This document shows positions 1 through 8,155 of a stretch of DNA of 64,000 nucleotides, in pieces. Position numbers and translations under genes: made by a program. The stretch is from Pollutiaquabacter aromativorans (GTDB lineage Bacteria; Bacteroidota; Bacteroidia; AKYH767-A; 2013-40CM-41-45). The DNA lies in NCBI GenBank assembly GCA_049177215.1, contig CP185379.1, positions 1,860,001 to 1,924,000 of the forward strand, in the 5' to 3' direction. A model generated the notes under the pieces. The model saw only the letters and a list, made by a program, of their open reading frames with translations, ran no database searches and was not told where the DNA came from. Numbering within the stretch: the first letter of the stretch is position 1; every line of letters starts with the position of its first letter.

Positions 1-3000
1 GAGAACATGTTCTTGTTCTGAACGGCCGCCAGTTGCAGGCTCTTCAGTTGATCGCCCGCCTTCTTTTCATTTCGCGCGTGGAGGTCTTTCAACATGCTGA
101 TCTGGTACTCCTTCTCTTCCGTCGTTGCCCGGATCACTTCAGCCGGTATGACGGTCGGCGATCCTTTCGAGGACAGGAAGGTGTTCACGCCGATGATCGG
201 GAATTCGCCGGTATGCTTCAGGGTCTCATAGTAGAGACTCTCCTCCTGGATCTTGCCGCGCTGGTACATGGTCTCCATGGCGCCCAAGACGCCGCCACGT
301 TCCGTGATGCGATCGAACTCGGCCATCACCGCCTCCTCGACGAGATCCGTCAACTCTTCGATGATGAACGAACCCTGCATCGGGTTCTCATTCTTGGCCA
401 AGCCCAGTTCTTTATTGATGATCAGCTGGATCGCCATGGCCCGGCGCACGCTTTCCTCGGTCGGCGTGGTGATGGCTTCGTCGTAGGCGTTGGTATGCAG
501 GCTGTTGCAGTTGTCGTAGATGGCGATCAGCGCCTGCAGCGTGGTGCGGATGTCGTTGAAGTCGATCTCCTGCGCATGCAGCGAGCGGCCGGAAGTCTGA
601 ATGTGATACTTGAGCAACTGCGATCGCTCGTCGGCTCCGTACTTCTGCTTCATCGCCTTCGCCCAGATCCTGCGTGCAACCCGACCGATCACCGCGTATT
701 CCGGATCGATCCCGTTGCTGAAAAAGAAACTCAGGTTCGGCGCGAACGCGTTGATGTCCATCCCGCGCGAACGGTAATACTCCACATAGGTGAATCCATT
801 CGCGAGCGTAAAGGCCAGTTGGGTGATCGGATTGGCGCCCGCTTCGGCAATGTGGTAGCCGGATATGGAAACGGAATAAAAATTCCGCACTTTTTTCTCG
901 ATAAAATACTGTTGCACGTCGCCCATGAGGCGAAGCGAAAATTCTGTCGAGAAAATACAGGTATTCTGCGCCTGGTCTTCTTTGAGAATATCCGCCTGCA
1001 CCGTACCGCGCACGACTTGCACGGTGTGGGCCTTGATCTTATCGTACACTTCCTTCGGCAAGACCTGGTCACCCGTCACGCCCAGCAGCATCAGGCCCAG
1101 ACCGTCGTTACCTTCGGGCAACGGCCCCTGGTAAGCCGGTCGAGCCGTGCCGGCTGCCGCGTAGATCGCCTGGATCTTCGCCTCCACTTCCTGCTCAAGT
1201 CCGTGCTGCCGGATGTACAGTTCGCACTGCTGATCGATCGCGGCGTTCATGAAAAAGCCGGTGAGGATCGCAGCAGGACCGTTGATGGTCATCGATACCG
1301 ATGTCTTCGGATCGGCAAGATTGAATCCGCTGTACAGCTTCTTCGCATCATCCAGGCAACAGATGGACACGCCGCTGTTACCGATCTTACCGTAAATATC
1401 CGGGCGATAATCAGGATCGTGACCGTAAAGAGTCACCGAATCGAATGCTGTCGACAACCGCTTGGCAGGCATTCCCTTGCTCACATAATGGAAACGACGG
1501 TTGGTACGCTCAGGTCCGCCTTCGCCGGCGAACATGCGCGTGGGATCTTCTTCCGTCCGCTTGAAGGGGTACACCCCCGCGGTAAAAGGAAACTCGCCCG
1601 GAAAATTCTCCTGCAGGCTCCAACGCAACACTTCACCCCAGGCTTCAAATTTCGGCGTGGCGATCTTGGGAATGTGTGTCCTCGACAGGGATTCGGTAAA
1701 GGTCTTCACCTTGACTTCCTTGTCGCGGACTTTGTAGGTATAGACTTCATCCCGGAACTGCTGGACCTTCCGGGGCCATTCCTGCAGTGCTTTCTTGTTC
1801 TGTCCGTCGAGCTTCAACTCGGTCTGCTCGTACAGCTTGTCAAGCGCCAATTTAACGGGAGCCTTCTCCGCGAGATCCGAAGCATCCAGGGTTTCCAGTG
1901 ATTTCCGGATGGCAAACAGCCGCTGCGCGATGTCCGCCTGGTCTTTCACCCATTGATTGTAGTTGCGGATCGATTCGCTGATCTCGCTCAGGTAACGGGT
2001 TCGTGCCGGAGGAATGATGTAAATCTTCTCCGACATCTCTCCGGTGATCTCGAACTTGCTCTCGAATCCCGCTTCCAGTTTTTCGTTCAACTTGTCGATC
2101 AGCTTGCGGTAAAGCCGGTTCATTCCCGGATCGTTGAACTGCGAAGCGATCGTCCCGAAAACCGGCATCGCTTCCGGATCCTGGTCCCACAACTGATGGT
2201 TCCGCTGATATTGCTTCTTGACGTCGCGCAACGCGTCGAGCGCGCCGCGCTTGTCGAACTTGTTCAACGCGATCACGTCGGCGAAGTCGAGCATATCGAT
2301 CTTTTCCAACTGCGATGCGGCGCCATACTCCGGTGTCATCACATACAAGGAAACATCCGAATGATCCAGGATCTCGGTATCGCTTTGTCCGATACCGGAT
2401 GTCTCCAGGATAATGAGATCGTATTGGGCCGCCTTCAGGATGTCGACTGCGTCCTTGACGTATTTCGACAAAGCCAGATTCGACTGGCGGGTGGCCAGTG
2501 AACGCATGTACACGCGCGGGTGATGAATGGAATTCATCCGGATACGATCGCCCAGCAGGGCGCCGCCGGTCTTGCGCTTGGAAGGGTCCACCGAAACGAT
2601 GGCGATGGTTTTATCCGAAAAGTCGATGAGAAATCGTCGGACCAGTTCATCCACCAGCGACGATTTTCCTGCTCCGCCGGTTCCGGTAATGCCCAGTACC
2701 GGCACCTTCTTCGAGCCGACGAGTTTATCGAGATCCCGATGAACCTTGCTAAACTCGTCCGGATTATTCTCGGCACAAGAGATCAGTTTCGCCACCACGC
2801 GCGGCTCACGATCACCCAAATGCTTCACTTCTCCGTTCAGGTTAATGCCAGTGGGGAAATCACACTGCTTCAGCAGGTCGTTGATCATGCCCTGCAAGCC
2901 CATCGAGCGACCGTCGTCCGGTGAATAGATCCGGGTGATGCCGTATGCATGCAGTTCACTGATCTCTTCCGGAAGAATGACACCGCCGCCCCCACCGAAA

Positions 3001-3290
3001 ATCTTGATGTGTCCGCAGCCCTTTTCCTTCAACAGGTCATACATGTACTTGAAGTACTCCATATGACCACCCTGATAACTCGTCATCGCGATCGCCTGCA
3101 CGTCCTCCTGGATCGCGCAATCGACCACTTCCTGAACCGAACGATCGTGACCAAGGTGGATCACTTCCGCGCCACTGCTTTGAATGATCCGCCGCATGAT
3201 GTTGATAGCGGCATCGTGCCCGTCAAAAAGCGAGGCAGCGGTAACAATCCGGATCTTATTGTGGGGAACGTAAACGGTCGGCTTTTTCAT
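1..3290 (-). CDS. icmF: Fused B12-dependent acyl-CoA mutase (IcmF), C-terminus cut by window edge
   Basis: This is a three-part fusion, with 1096 residues visible. The N-terminal cobalamin-binding domain carries DGHDAA around residues 23-28, with His25 as the expected lower axial ligand to cobalt. A MeaI-type G-protein chaperone domain follows, with P-loop GTGGAGKS around 203-210. The mutase substrate domain fills the second half (GEGGPERTNRRFHY, SGYHIAEAGA). In the known family the enzyme interconverts isobutyryl-CoA and n-butyryl-CoA, and the GTPase part loads or repairs the cofactor. The family is usually about 1,100 residues, so only a short tail should be missing beyond base 1. The ATG at 3290 lies 17 nt after a TATCTTTG promoter box. 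The family call is firm; substrate preference between isobutyryl- and isovaleryl/pivalyl-type acyl-CoAs is not settled here. Confidence 0.93.
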   Translation of the reverse strand, partial: MKKPTVYVPHNKIRIVTAASLFDGHDAAINIMRRIIQSSGAEVIHLGHDRSVQEVVDCAIQEDVQAIAMTSYQGGHMEYFKYMYDLLKEKGCGHIKIFGGGGGVILPEEISELHAYGITRIYSPDDGRSMGLQGMINDLLKQCDFPTGINLNGEVKHLGDREPRVVAKLISCAENNPDEFSKVHRDLDKLVGSKKVPVLGITGTGGAGKSSLVDELVRRFLIDFSDKTIAIVSVDPSKRKTGGALLGDRIRMNSIHHPRVYMRSLATRQSNLALSKYVKDAVDILKAAQYDLIILETSGIGQSDTEILDHSDVSLYVMTPEYGAASQLEKIDMLDFADVIALNKFDKRGALDALRDVKKQYQRNHQLWDQDPEAMPVFGTIASQFNDPGMNRLYRKLIDKLNEKLEAGFESKFEITGEMSEKIYIIPPARTRYLSEISESIRNYNQWVKDQADIAQRLFAIRKSLETLDASDLAEKAPVKLALDKLYEQTELKLDGQNKKALQEWPRKVQQFRDEVYTYKVRDKEVKVKTFTESLSRTHIPKIATPKFEAWGEVLRWSLQENFPGEFPFTAGVYPFKRTEEDPTRMFAGEGGPERTNRRFHYVSKGMPAKRLSTAFDSVTLYGHDPDYRPDIYGKIGNSGVSICCLDDAKKLYSGFNLADPKTSVSMTINGPAAILTGFFMNAAIDQQCELYIRQHGLEQEVEAKIQAIYAAAGTARPAYQGPLPEGNDGLGLMLLGVTGDQVLPKEVYDKIKAHTVQVVRGTVQADILKEDQAQNTCIFSTEFSLRLMGDVQQYFIEKKVRNFYSVSISGYHIAEAGANPITQLAFTLANGFTYVEYYRSRGMDINAFAPNLSFFFSNGIDPEYAVIGRVARRIWAKAMKQKYGADERSQLLKYHIQTSGRSLHAQEIDFNDIRTTLQALIAIYDNCNSLHTNAYDEAITTPTEESVRRAMAIQLIINKELGLAKNENPMQGSFIIEELTDLVEEAVMAEFDRITERGGVLGAMETMYQRGKIQEESLYYETLKHTGEFPIIGVNTFLSSKGSPTVIPAEVIRATTEEKEYQISMLKDLHARNEKKAGDQLKSLQLAAVQNKNMF

Positions 3291-3307
3291 ACTTCGGGGT
3301 AATCTCG

Positions 3308-3315
3308 CAAAGATA
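3308..3315 (-). promoter_or_regulatory. -7 promoter box for icmF (TATCTTTG)
   Basis: Reading the minus strand, TATCTTTG matches the Bacteroidota -7 consensus TAnnTTTG and lies 17 nt before the icmF ATG. No convincing -33 TTTG was seen at the usual spacing, so only the -7 half is supported. Confidence 0.6.
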
Positions 3316-3496
3316 AAACTCCGGGGCTAACCTTTTGTTCTGTTTAGCCGAGCCAAGCCAGTTCTAGGGAGCTAATTACCAGTTGTTTACAGACCGACAG
3401 CCCTTGGTGCTATTTTCACGGACAAGGCTGATTCCTTCGAATGACTTTTCACCCTTCTTCATCGGATTCATTTCCCTAAATTCAAGCGGGAATCCT

Positions 3497-5416
3497 ATGC
3501 AGTTTCGTTTTACCTGGCTAATACCCGTCCTACTGATCCTCTTGATGGGATTCAGTTGGCAACCTCCATCTTCCTCCCTGCCGGAGTTCGATACGCAAAC
3601 CCTCGTATCGCTGCGCAACAGTGACGTCATGGCTTTGGAGAAATCCTTGGCCGAACTTCGTAAGACTGCCCTTCGATCTGACGACCCGATCCGGGATACC
3701 TTACTTCGGGAACAATGGATCAACGTTCGAGTCCATTTCAGGTTGCTGGAAGAATGGTTGTTGTTAACCGACCGGAAACTTTTCAAACGCTGGAACGGCC
3801 CCCCGCTCGAGCGTCCGGAAGAAGAGGAAGCGTTTGCACCCATCTTACCACCGGCAGGCTTACAAGCACTCGAACCTGCGCTTTTCGATTCCGCCGGACC
3901 GCAACGTCGAAAAGAGTTGCAGGCACAATTCGAGTCGATCAGGATCCTGGTGCAGCGCCTGAAACTGCATGCGACGAATGAATACTCCAGCGAACGAAGC
4001 TACCTGCGCCTTTGCCATCGCCAACTCTTGCGACTGTTTCTCACCGGCCTCACCCAGATGGAAACGCCGGTCAGCCGGATCGCGTTCGAAGAAGCCGCAC
4101 GAACGCTGGATGAACAGGCAAGACGACTTTCGCTTTTGACCCAACCGGAACTCGAAGGTTCCCGGCTTGCCCTGAAGAATTTCGTCGACCAACTCGCTAC
4201 TGCAGCGCGGACACTTCGATCATCCGGCAAAGATTCGGAGCCCGACTACTATACACTCTATACGCAATGCTTCCTTCCGCTGAGCGACGCGTTTTCCCGC
4301 TACCTCATCACCCGCTTTCCCGACTGGGATTCGACTGACCCGGTCAACCCGGCCGTTCGATCGGTGTTCGACCGCAACGCTTTCCTGCTGGACAAGTTCA
4401 TGCCGGCAAAGCACGAAGGCGACCACGAACTGCTGGCGGCAATCGGTCGTATGCTGTTTTTCGATCCGGCGCTTTCATCCAACAATGAACGTAGTTGCGC
4501 GAGTTGCCACCAGCCCGATAAAGCCTTTACGGATGGACAACTCACCAGTCACGGAGTTCAGCATGGCTCGGTGTTACGCCGCAACGCCCCCACCCTCATC
4601 AATGCAATGCTGCAGCAAAGCCTGTTCTTCGACCTGCGCGTAGTCAATCCCGAAAATCAGGCGGGAGAAGTCCTGAACAACTCCGAAGAAATGCATGGCG
4701 ATGCTTCCGTGATCGCGGCAAAACTTCAGGGCTCACCAGGCTACCGTGCGTTATTTCGCAAAGCCTTTGCCGGTTCCGAAGACACCCTGATCACACCGGC
4801 ATCCATCGTGCTGGCCATCGCGGAATACGAACGCCGGTTGATTGCCTTGAACTCGGAATTCGATCTTGCCATGCGCGGAGAAAGCCAGCTATCATCCGAA
4901 GCGATTTCCGGATTCAACCTCTTCGTTGGCAAAGGCCGTTGCGCCAGCTGTCATTTCGTTCCGCTTTTCAACGGAACTGTTCCACCCGACTACTGGGAAT
5001 CGGAAGCCGAAGTGCTCAATGTTCCGGCCACTTCCGACCCTGCACACGCCCGCCCCGATCCCGATCCCGGGCGTGCTGGCTTCCTCGAGCTGAAAGGATT
5101 CAAAGGCGCTTTCAAGACACCGACCTTACGCAACATCGCCCTGACGGCTCCCTACATGCACCAGGGCGTCTATGAAACGCTGGAAGAAGTGATCGCATTC
5201 TACAATCGCGGCGGAGGCGCGGGCTTGGGTATGCTGGATCCGGAGCCGACACTCGACCCTGAACCGCTCAACCTGACGGAAGAAGAACAACAACACCTCA
5301 TCGCGTTCCTGCAGACACTGACGGACACCAGCGGCACTACCGCATTACCGGACTCGCTGCCGTCTTTCCCGGATGATCCCCGCCTTCGCAACCGCAGGCC
5401 GGTAGGCGCATATTGA
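3497..5416 (+). CDS. Secreted di-haem cytochrome c peroxidase with long N-terminal extension
   Basis: This 639-residue protein starts at ATG 3497, giving the signal peptide MQFRFTWLIPVLLILLMGFS; an in-frame TTG further upstream would bury that signal. The C-terminal half is a MauG/CcpA-type di-haem peroxidase with two CASCH haem c motifs, one followed by QPDKAF and the other by FVPLF, and a conserved TPTLRNIALTAPYMH stretch. The usual family length is about 330-400 residues. Here roughly 280 extra residues, rich in Arg, Leu and Glu and predicted helical, precede the peroxidase domain. It should act in the periplasm, reducing peroxide or oxidising a partner protein with electrons from small cytochromes. 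The GNAT-like gene follows after 10 nt. The role of the extension is unknown. Confidence 0.85.
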   Translation: MQFRFTWLIPVLLILLMGFSWQPPSSSLPEFDTQTLVSLRNSDVMALEKSLAELRKTALRSDDPIRDTLLREQWINVRVHFRLLEEWLLLTDRKLFKRWNGPPLERPEEEEAFAPILPPAGLQALEPALFDSAGPQRRKELQAQFESIRILVQRLKLHATNEYSSERSYLRLCHRQLLRLFLTGLTQMETPVSRIAFEEAARTLDEQARRLSLLTQPELEGSRLALKNFVDQLATAARTLRSSGKDSEPDYYTLYTQCFLPLSDAFSRYLITRFPDWDSTDPVNPAVRSVFDRNAFLLDKFMPAKHEGDHELLAAIGRMLFFDPALSSNNERSCASCHQPDKAFTDGQLTSHGVQHGSVLRRNAPTLINAMLQQSLFFDLRVVNPENQAGEVLNNSEEMHGDASVIAAKLQGSPGYRALFRKAFAGSEDTLITPASIVLAIAEYERRLIALNSEFDLAMRGESQLSSEAISGFNLFVGKGRCASCHFVPLFNGTVPPDYWESEAEVLNVPATSDPAHARPDPDPGRAGFLELKGFKGAFKTPTLRNIALTAPYMHQGVYETLEEVIAFYNRGGGAGLGMLDPEPTLDPEPLNLTEEEQQHLIAFLQTLTDTSGTTALPDSLPSFPDDPRLRNRRPVGAY

Positions 5417-5426
5417 TTAGAACCGT

Positions 5427-6563
5427 ATGACTCAGGCAATACGACTGGTCCCCGTCACTACGCAGCAGGAATTGAGGACGTATGTCCTGCTTCCGGAGAT
5501 CATCAATACGCGCCCCAATTTTGTACCCCCGGTCTGGTCGGATGAGTTCAGCTTCCACGATCCGAAGAAAAATCCGGCGCTCCAGCAGTGCGACACGATC
5601 CGCTACCTGGCCTATGTGGGCAATCGGGCCGTTGGCAGGATCATGGGAATCATCCACCATGAGTACAACAGCCGCAAAAAGGAAAAGACCGGTCGATTTT
5701 ACCAACTCGAGGCCATCAACGACCCGATGGTTGTCCATACCCTGTTGCAAGCGATCCGAGACTGGTGCAAAGAGCGCGGCATGCAACGCCTGATCGGTCC
5801 GTTTGGGCTTTCCGACAAAGACCCGCAGGGCCTGCAGTTGGAAGGATTCGAACACCTGCCCGTGATCGCGACCGCGACGAATCCGGATTTCCTGCCACCA
5901 ATGTTGGAAGCCGAAGGCATGACGAAGCTGATCGATTGCCTGGTGTACCAACTGGAGATTCCTCAGTCGGTTCCGGACCTCTACCGGCGTATCGCGGAAC
6001 GAACGCTTCGCAACAGTCGCCTGCGCGTACTGTCTTTTTCCAAACGTGCTTCGCTCAAGCCGTTCATCGTACCCGTGCTTCGACTCGTAAACGAGACCTA
6101 CAAGGATCTGCTCGGCTTCCAGCCCATGAGTGAAGCGGAGATGCGCAAGCTGGCCGCGCAATACCTACCACTCCTGAAACCCGAACTTGTCAAGATGATC
6201 GTCGACGATCATGCCGCGCCGGTAGCCTTCGTCATCGCGGTTCCGGATTTCAGCGAAGGCTTGCGCAAAGCAAGGGGTCGTCTGTTGCCATTCGGCTTTC
6301 TGCACCTCTTGCAGTCCATGAAAAGAACCCAACAATTGGATTTGCTGCTGGGTGCGGTCCGCTCCGATTTTCAAGGACGGGGACTGACGCCCGTCCTGGG
6401 CATCAACTTGTTCGAAAGTGCCCGTAAGCGCGGACTGACGTGCATCGACAGCCACCTGATCCTCGAATCGAACACCCGCATGCGCGCGGAAATGGAACGG
6501 CTTGGCGCCGTCGTATATAAACGGTACAGGGTTTACCAGCAGGAACTCCGATCAGAGTCCTAG
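5427..6563 (+). CDS. Large GNAT-superfamily-like protein
   Basis: The product has 378 residues and no signal peptide or membrane segments. The N-terminus resembles Bacteroidota proteins annotated as N-acetyltransferase: RPNFVPPVWSDE, followed by NRAVGRIMGIIHHEYN, looks like a GNAT beta4/alpha3 region, and the C-terminal stretch DFQGRGLTPVLGINLFESA resembles an acetyl-CoA-binding Q/RxxGxG/A segment (QGRGLT). Two GNAT-like halves may be present. The substrate is unknown. It starts 10 nt after the peroxidase stop and is probably co-transcribed with it. The 3' end overlaps the convergent HEAT-like gene by 12 nt. The fold is moderately supported; no biological role can be stated. Confidence 0.6.
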   Translation: MTQAIRLVPVTTQQELRTYVLLPEIINTRPNFVPPVWSDEFSFHDPKKNPALQQCDTIRYLAYVGNRAVGRIMGIIHHEYNSRKKEKTGRFYQLEAINDPMVVHTLLQAIRDWCKERGMQRLIGPFGLSDKDPQGLQLEGFEHLPVIATATNPDFLPPMLEAEGMTKLIDCLVYQLEIPQSVPDLYRRIAERTLRNSRLRVLSFSKRASLKPFIVPVLRLVNETYKDLLGFQPMSEAEMRKLAAQYLPLLKPELVKMIVDDHAAPVAFVIAVPDFSEGLRKARGRLLPFGFLHLLQSMKRTQQLDLLLGAVRSDFQGRGLTPVLGINLFESARKRGLTCIDSHLILESNTRMRAEMERLGAVVYKRYRVYQQELRSES

Positions 6564-7100
6564 CTTGCGCAGCCTACTTCGTAACCCGGGACTCGCCTTT
6601 TCCCGAAGCAAACCGGCGACGGCTTTGAATTCTCCTTCCAGTTCCGGGTAACGTTGCACCATGGCGTGTACAATGGTCAACGCGTAAGCATGTACCGCAA
6701 TGGGTTGTGAACGATCTGCTAACCAGCCCAGACAGGCCTCCAGCACTTCGGATTCATGCGCCTCCGGTACACCCGAGCATTCAAGCACTTTCAATAGATT
6801 CCGCCTGATCGCATCATGACAGGGCCGGCGGGACCGCTGCAAGGCCTTCTTCCACCAGGGACGCATCAAGCCGGGATGACGACAAGCCACCTTGCTCATT
6901 ACCCAGGCGGCACGTTGCGCGAGAACGGGATCTTCGCCGAGATAGCGGCGCATCAATGACCCAAACAACAGGGAACTTTCCCCGATCTCCCGCGCGATCC
7001 GCTCCGTTTGTTGCAACGAATGGCGGTCAGCTAGTAATCGGTCAATAAGCCCTGCTCCCGATACTCCTTTGGATTTATTTATTGAAGCGGCAGACTTCAT
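6552..7100 (-). CDS. HEAT-like helical repeat protein
   Basis: This 182-residue, all-helical protein has no signal peptide. It has recurring Leu/Ala/Trp-spaced helices (AQRAAWVMSKVACRHPGLM; VHAYALTIVHAMVQRYPEL) as in HEAT or ARM repeats, and a basic C-terminus. Similar short Bacteroidota proteins are often mislabelled as adenylosuccinate lyase. Its start codon overlaps the aminopeptidase stop by 4 nt (ATGA), so the two are translationally coupled and form the tail of the valS transcript. It probably acts as a protein- or RNA-binding scaffold; no enzymatic residues are apparent. Confidence 0.6.
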   Translation of the reverse strand: MKSAASINKSKGVSGAGLIDRLLADRHSLQQTERIAREIGESSLLFGSLMRRYLGEDPVLAQRAAWVMSKVACRHPGLMRPWWKKALQRSRRPCHDAIRRNLLKVLECSGVPEAHESEVLEACLGWLADRSQPIAVHAYALTIVHAMVQRYPELEGEFKAVAGLLREKASPGLRSRLRKLGL

Positions 7101-8146
7101 TGAACGGCGTATCGTTCCTGTTGAAAATCCAGAAAGGCAGCAAAATCACTTCCGAATTGCATCCGAAATACGCGATCCAGCGAATCTTTCATCGCATCAT
7201 AGCGGATGTAATTTAAAAAGTAGGCATTGTTCGGACGAGTACCGGCGAACCGCCGTTTAGCCCGGAGGGTATCATGAAAGGTCACGGTATCCAATGCACT
7301 CAGCACGGAATCGATCATGTCGCGTTTCAACAACTGCTTTTCCGCGATTCCCCATTTGTAAAATTCTCGGGTCTGATAAACTGAATCCAGCCATTCGGTA
7401 CCACGCACCAGGTGACGGGCCAGTGCATTGTAATCATGCAGGAAATCGAGATACCGGATGGTCTCTGGCGCCTCCGCGCCGAAGTGGGCGTTTAGAAATC
7501 GCTTCGCCCCTTCTTCGCCAATGAAACTCGCCAGGTTCTCATTGAAATCGACCTCGCCCGGAACATACAGGGTGGCATGCGTCATTTCATGAATGATCAG
7601 CTCCGCCAATCGTCCTTGTCCGCGCCTCAGCATTCCGGAGAGGATCGGATCCCTGAACCACCCCAACGTGCTCCAGGCTCCCACTTCGCCGTAGTCGATG
7701 TCGAACCCGCTCTCCTCCAACAGCTGCGCTTCACGCTCGCCGACTTCCTTTCGAAAGAACCCTTTATAGGACACCGTACCCACTACCGGGAATTTCCATT
7801 GGTAAGGCCGGATACGAAAGACTTCACTGGCCGTCAGGACCCACAACAACGGCTGACCGCGCTGGTCGTAGTAGGTGGTATAGTTCCTGGTATCGCGCAA
7901 TCCCAGCGAGTCAATGGCAAAGCGTCTGACTGCATGGATATAAGTCAACTGAGCTTTGACGCTGTCAGGTGTTGTCGGATCTACCAATACTTCATCAACG
8001 CTACGCGCATTCCACACGATGGACAACTGACCGCGCAACTGCATCCATCCGTAGCCCAACAGTTGGTGATACCAGATAGCCAGCAAAAAAAGTAAAACGA
8101 CCATCAGCTCGATGATCCTGCCGATGGTCGTTCGAATATTCATCAT
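7097..8146 (-). CDS. Putative membrane-anchored aminopeptidase (HExxH zinc metalloprotease)
   Basis: The product has 349 residues with one N-terminal membrane anchor (IIELMVVLLFLLAIWY). The zinc motif is HEMTH inside ELIIHEMTHATLY, followed by NENLASFIGEEG, whose Glu residues are candidates for the third zinc ligand. This pattern matches the putative aminopeptidase family Pfam PF10023 (Aminopep), whose members are about 350 residues long and membrane- or envelope-associated. It lies 9 nt downstream of valS and overlaps the HEAT-like gene by 4 nt, so the three appear to form one operon. Peptide substrates are unknown. Two adjacent ATG codons open the frame; the upstream one is used here. Confidence 0.75.
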   Translation of the reverse strand: MMNIRTTIGRIIELMVVLLFLLAIWYHQLLGYGWMQLRGQLSIVWNARSVDEVLVDPTTPDSVKAQLTYIHAVRRFAIDSLGLRDTRNYTTYYDQRGQPLLWVLTASEVFRIRPYQWKFPVVGTVSYKGFFRKEVGEREAQLLEESGFDIDYGEVGAWSTLGWFRDPILSGMLRRGQGRLAELIIHEMTHATLYVPGEVDFNENLASFIGEEGAKRFLNAHFGAEAPETIRYLDFLHDYNALARHLVRGTEWLDSVYQTREFYKWGIAEKQLLKRDMIDSVLSALDTVTFHDTLRAKRRFAGTRPNNAYFLNYIRYDAMKDSLDRVFRMQFGSDFAAFLDFQQERYAVQ

Positions 8147-8155
8147 CGATCAGTA

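Noticed and set aside
33..1901. A 622-codon open frame on the plus strand across the icmF region
   Set aside because: It is antisense to the clear icmF coding sequence on the minus strand, which has the expected domains in order. The plus-strand translation shows no family motif and results from the GC-rich codon pattern.
5337..6161. A 274-codon minus-strand frame opposite the GNAT-like gene
   Set aside because: The plus-strand gene has better context (10 nt after the peroxidase stop, start ATG). The antisense product is low-complexity Arg/Gln/Val-rich.
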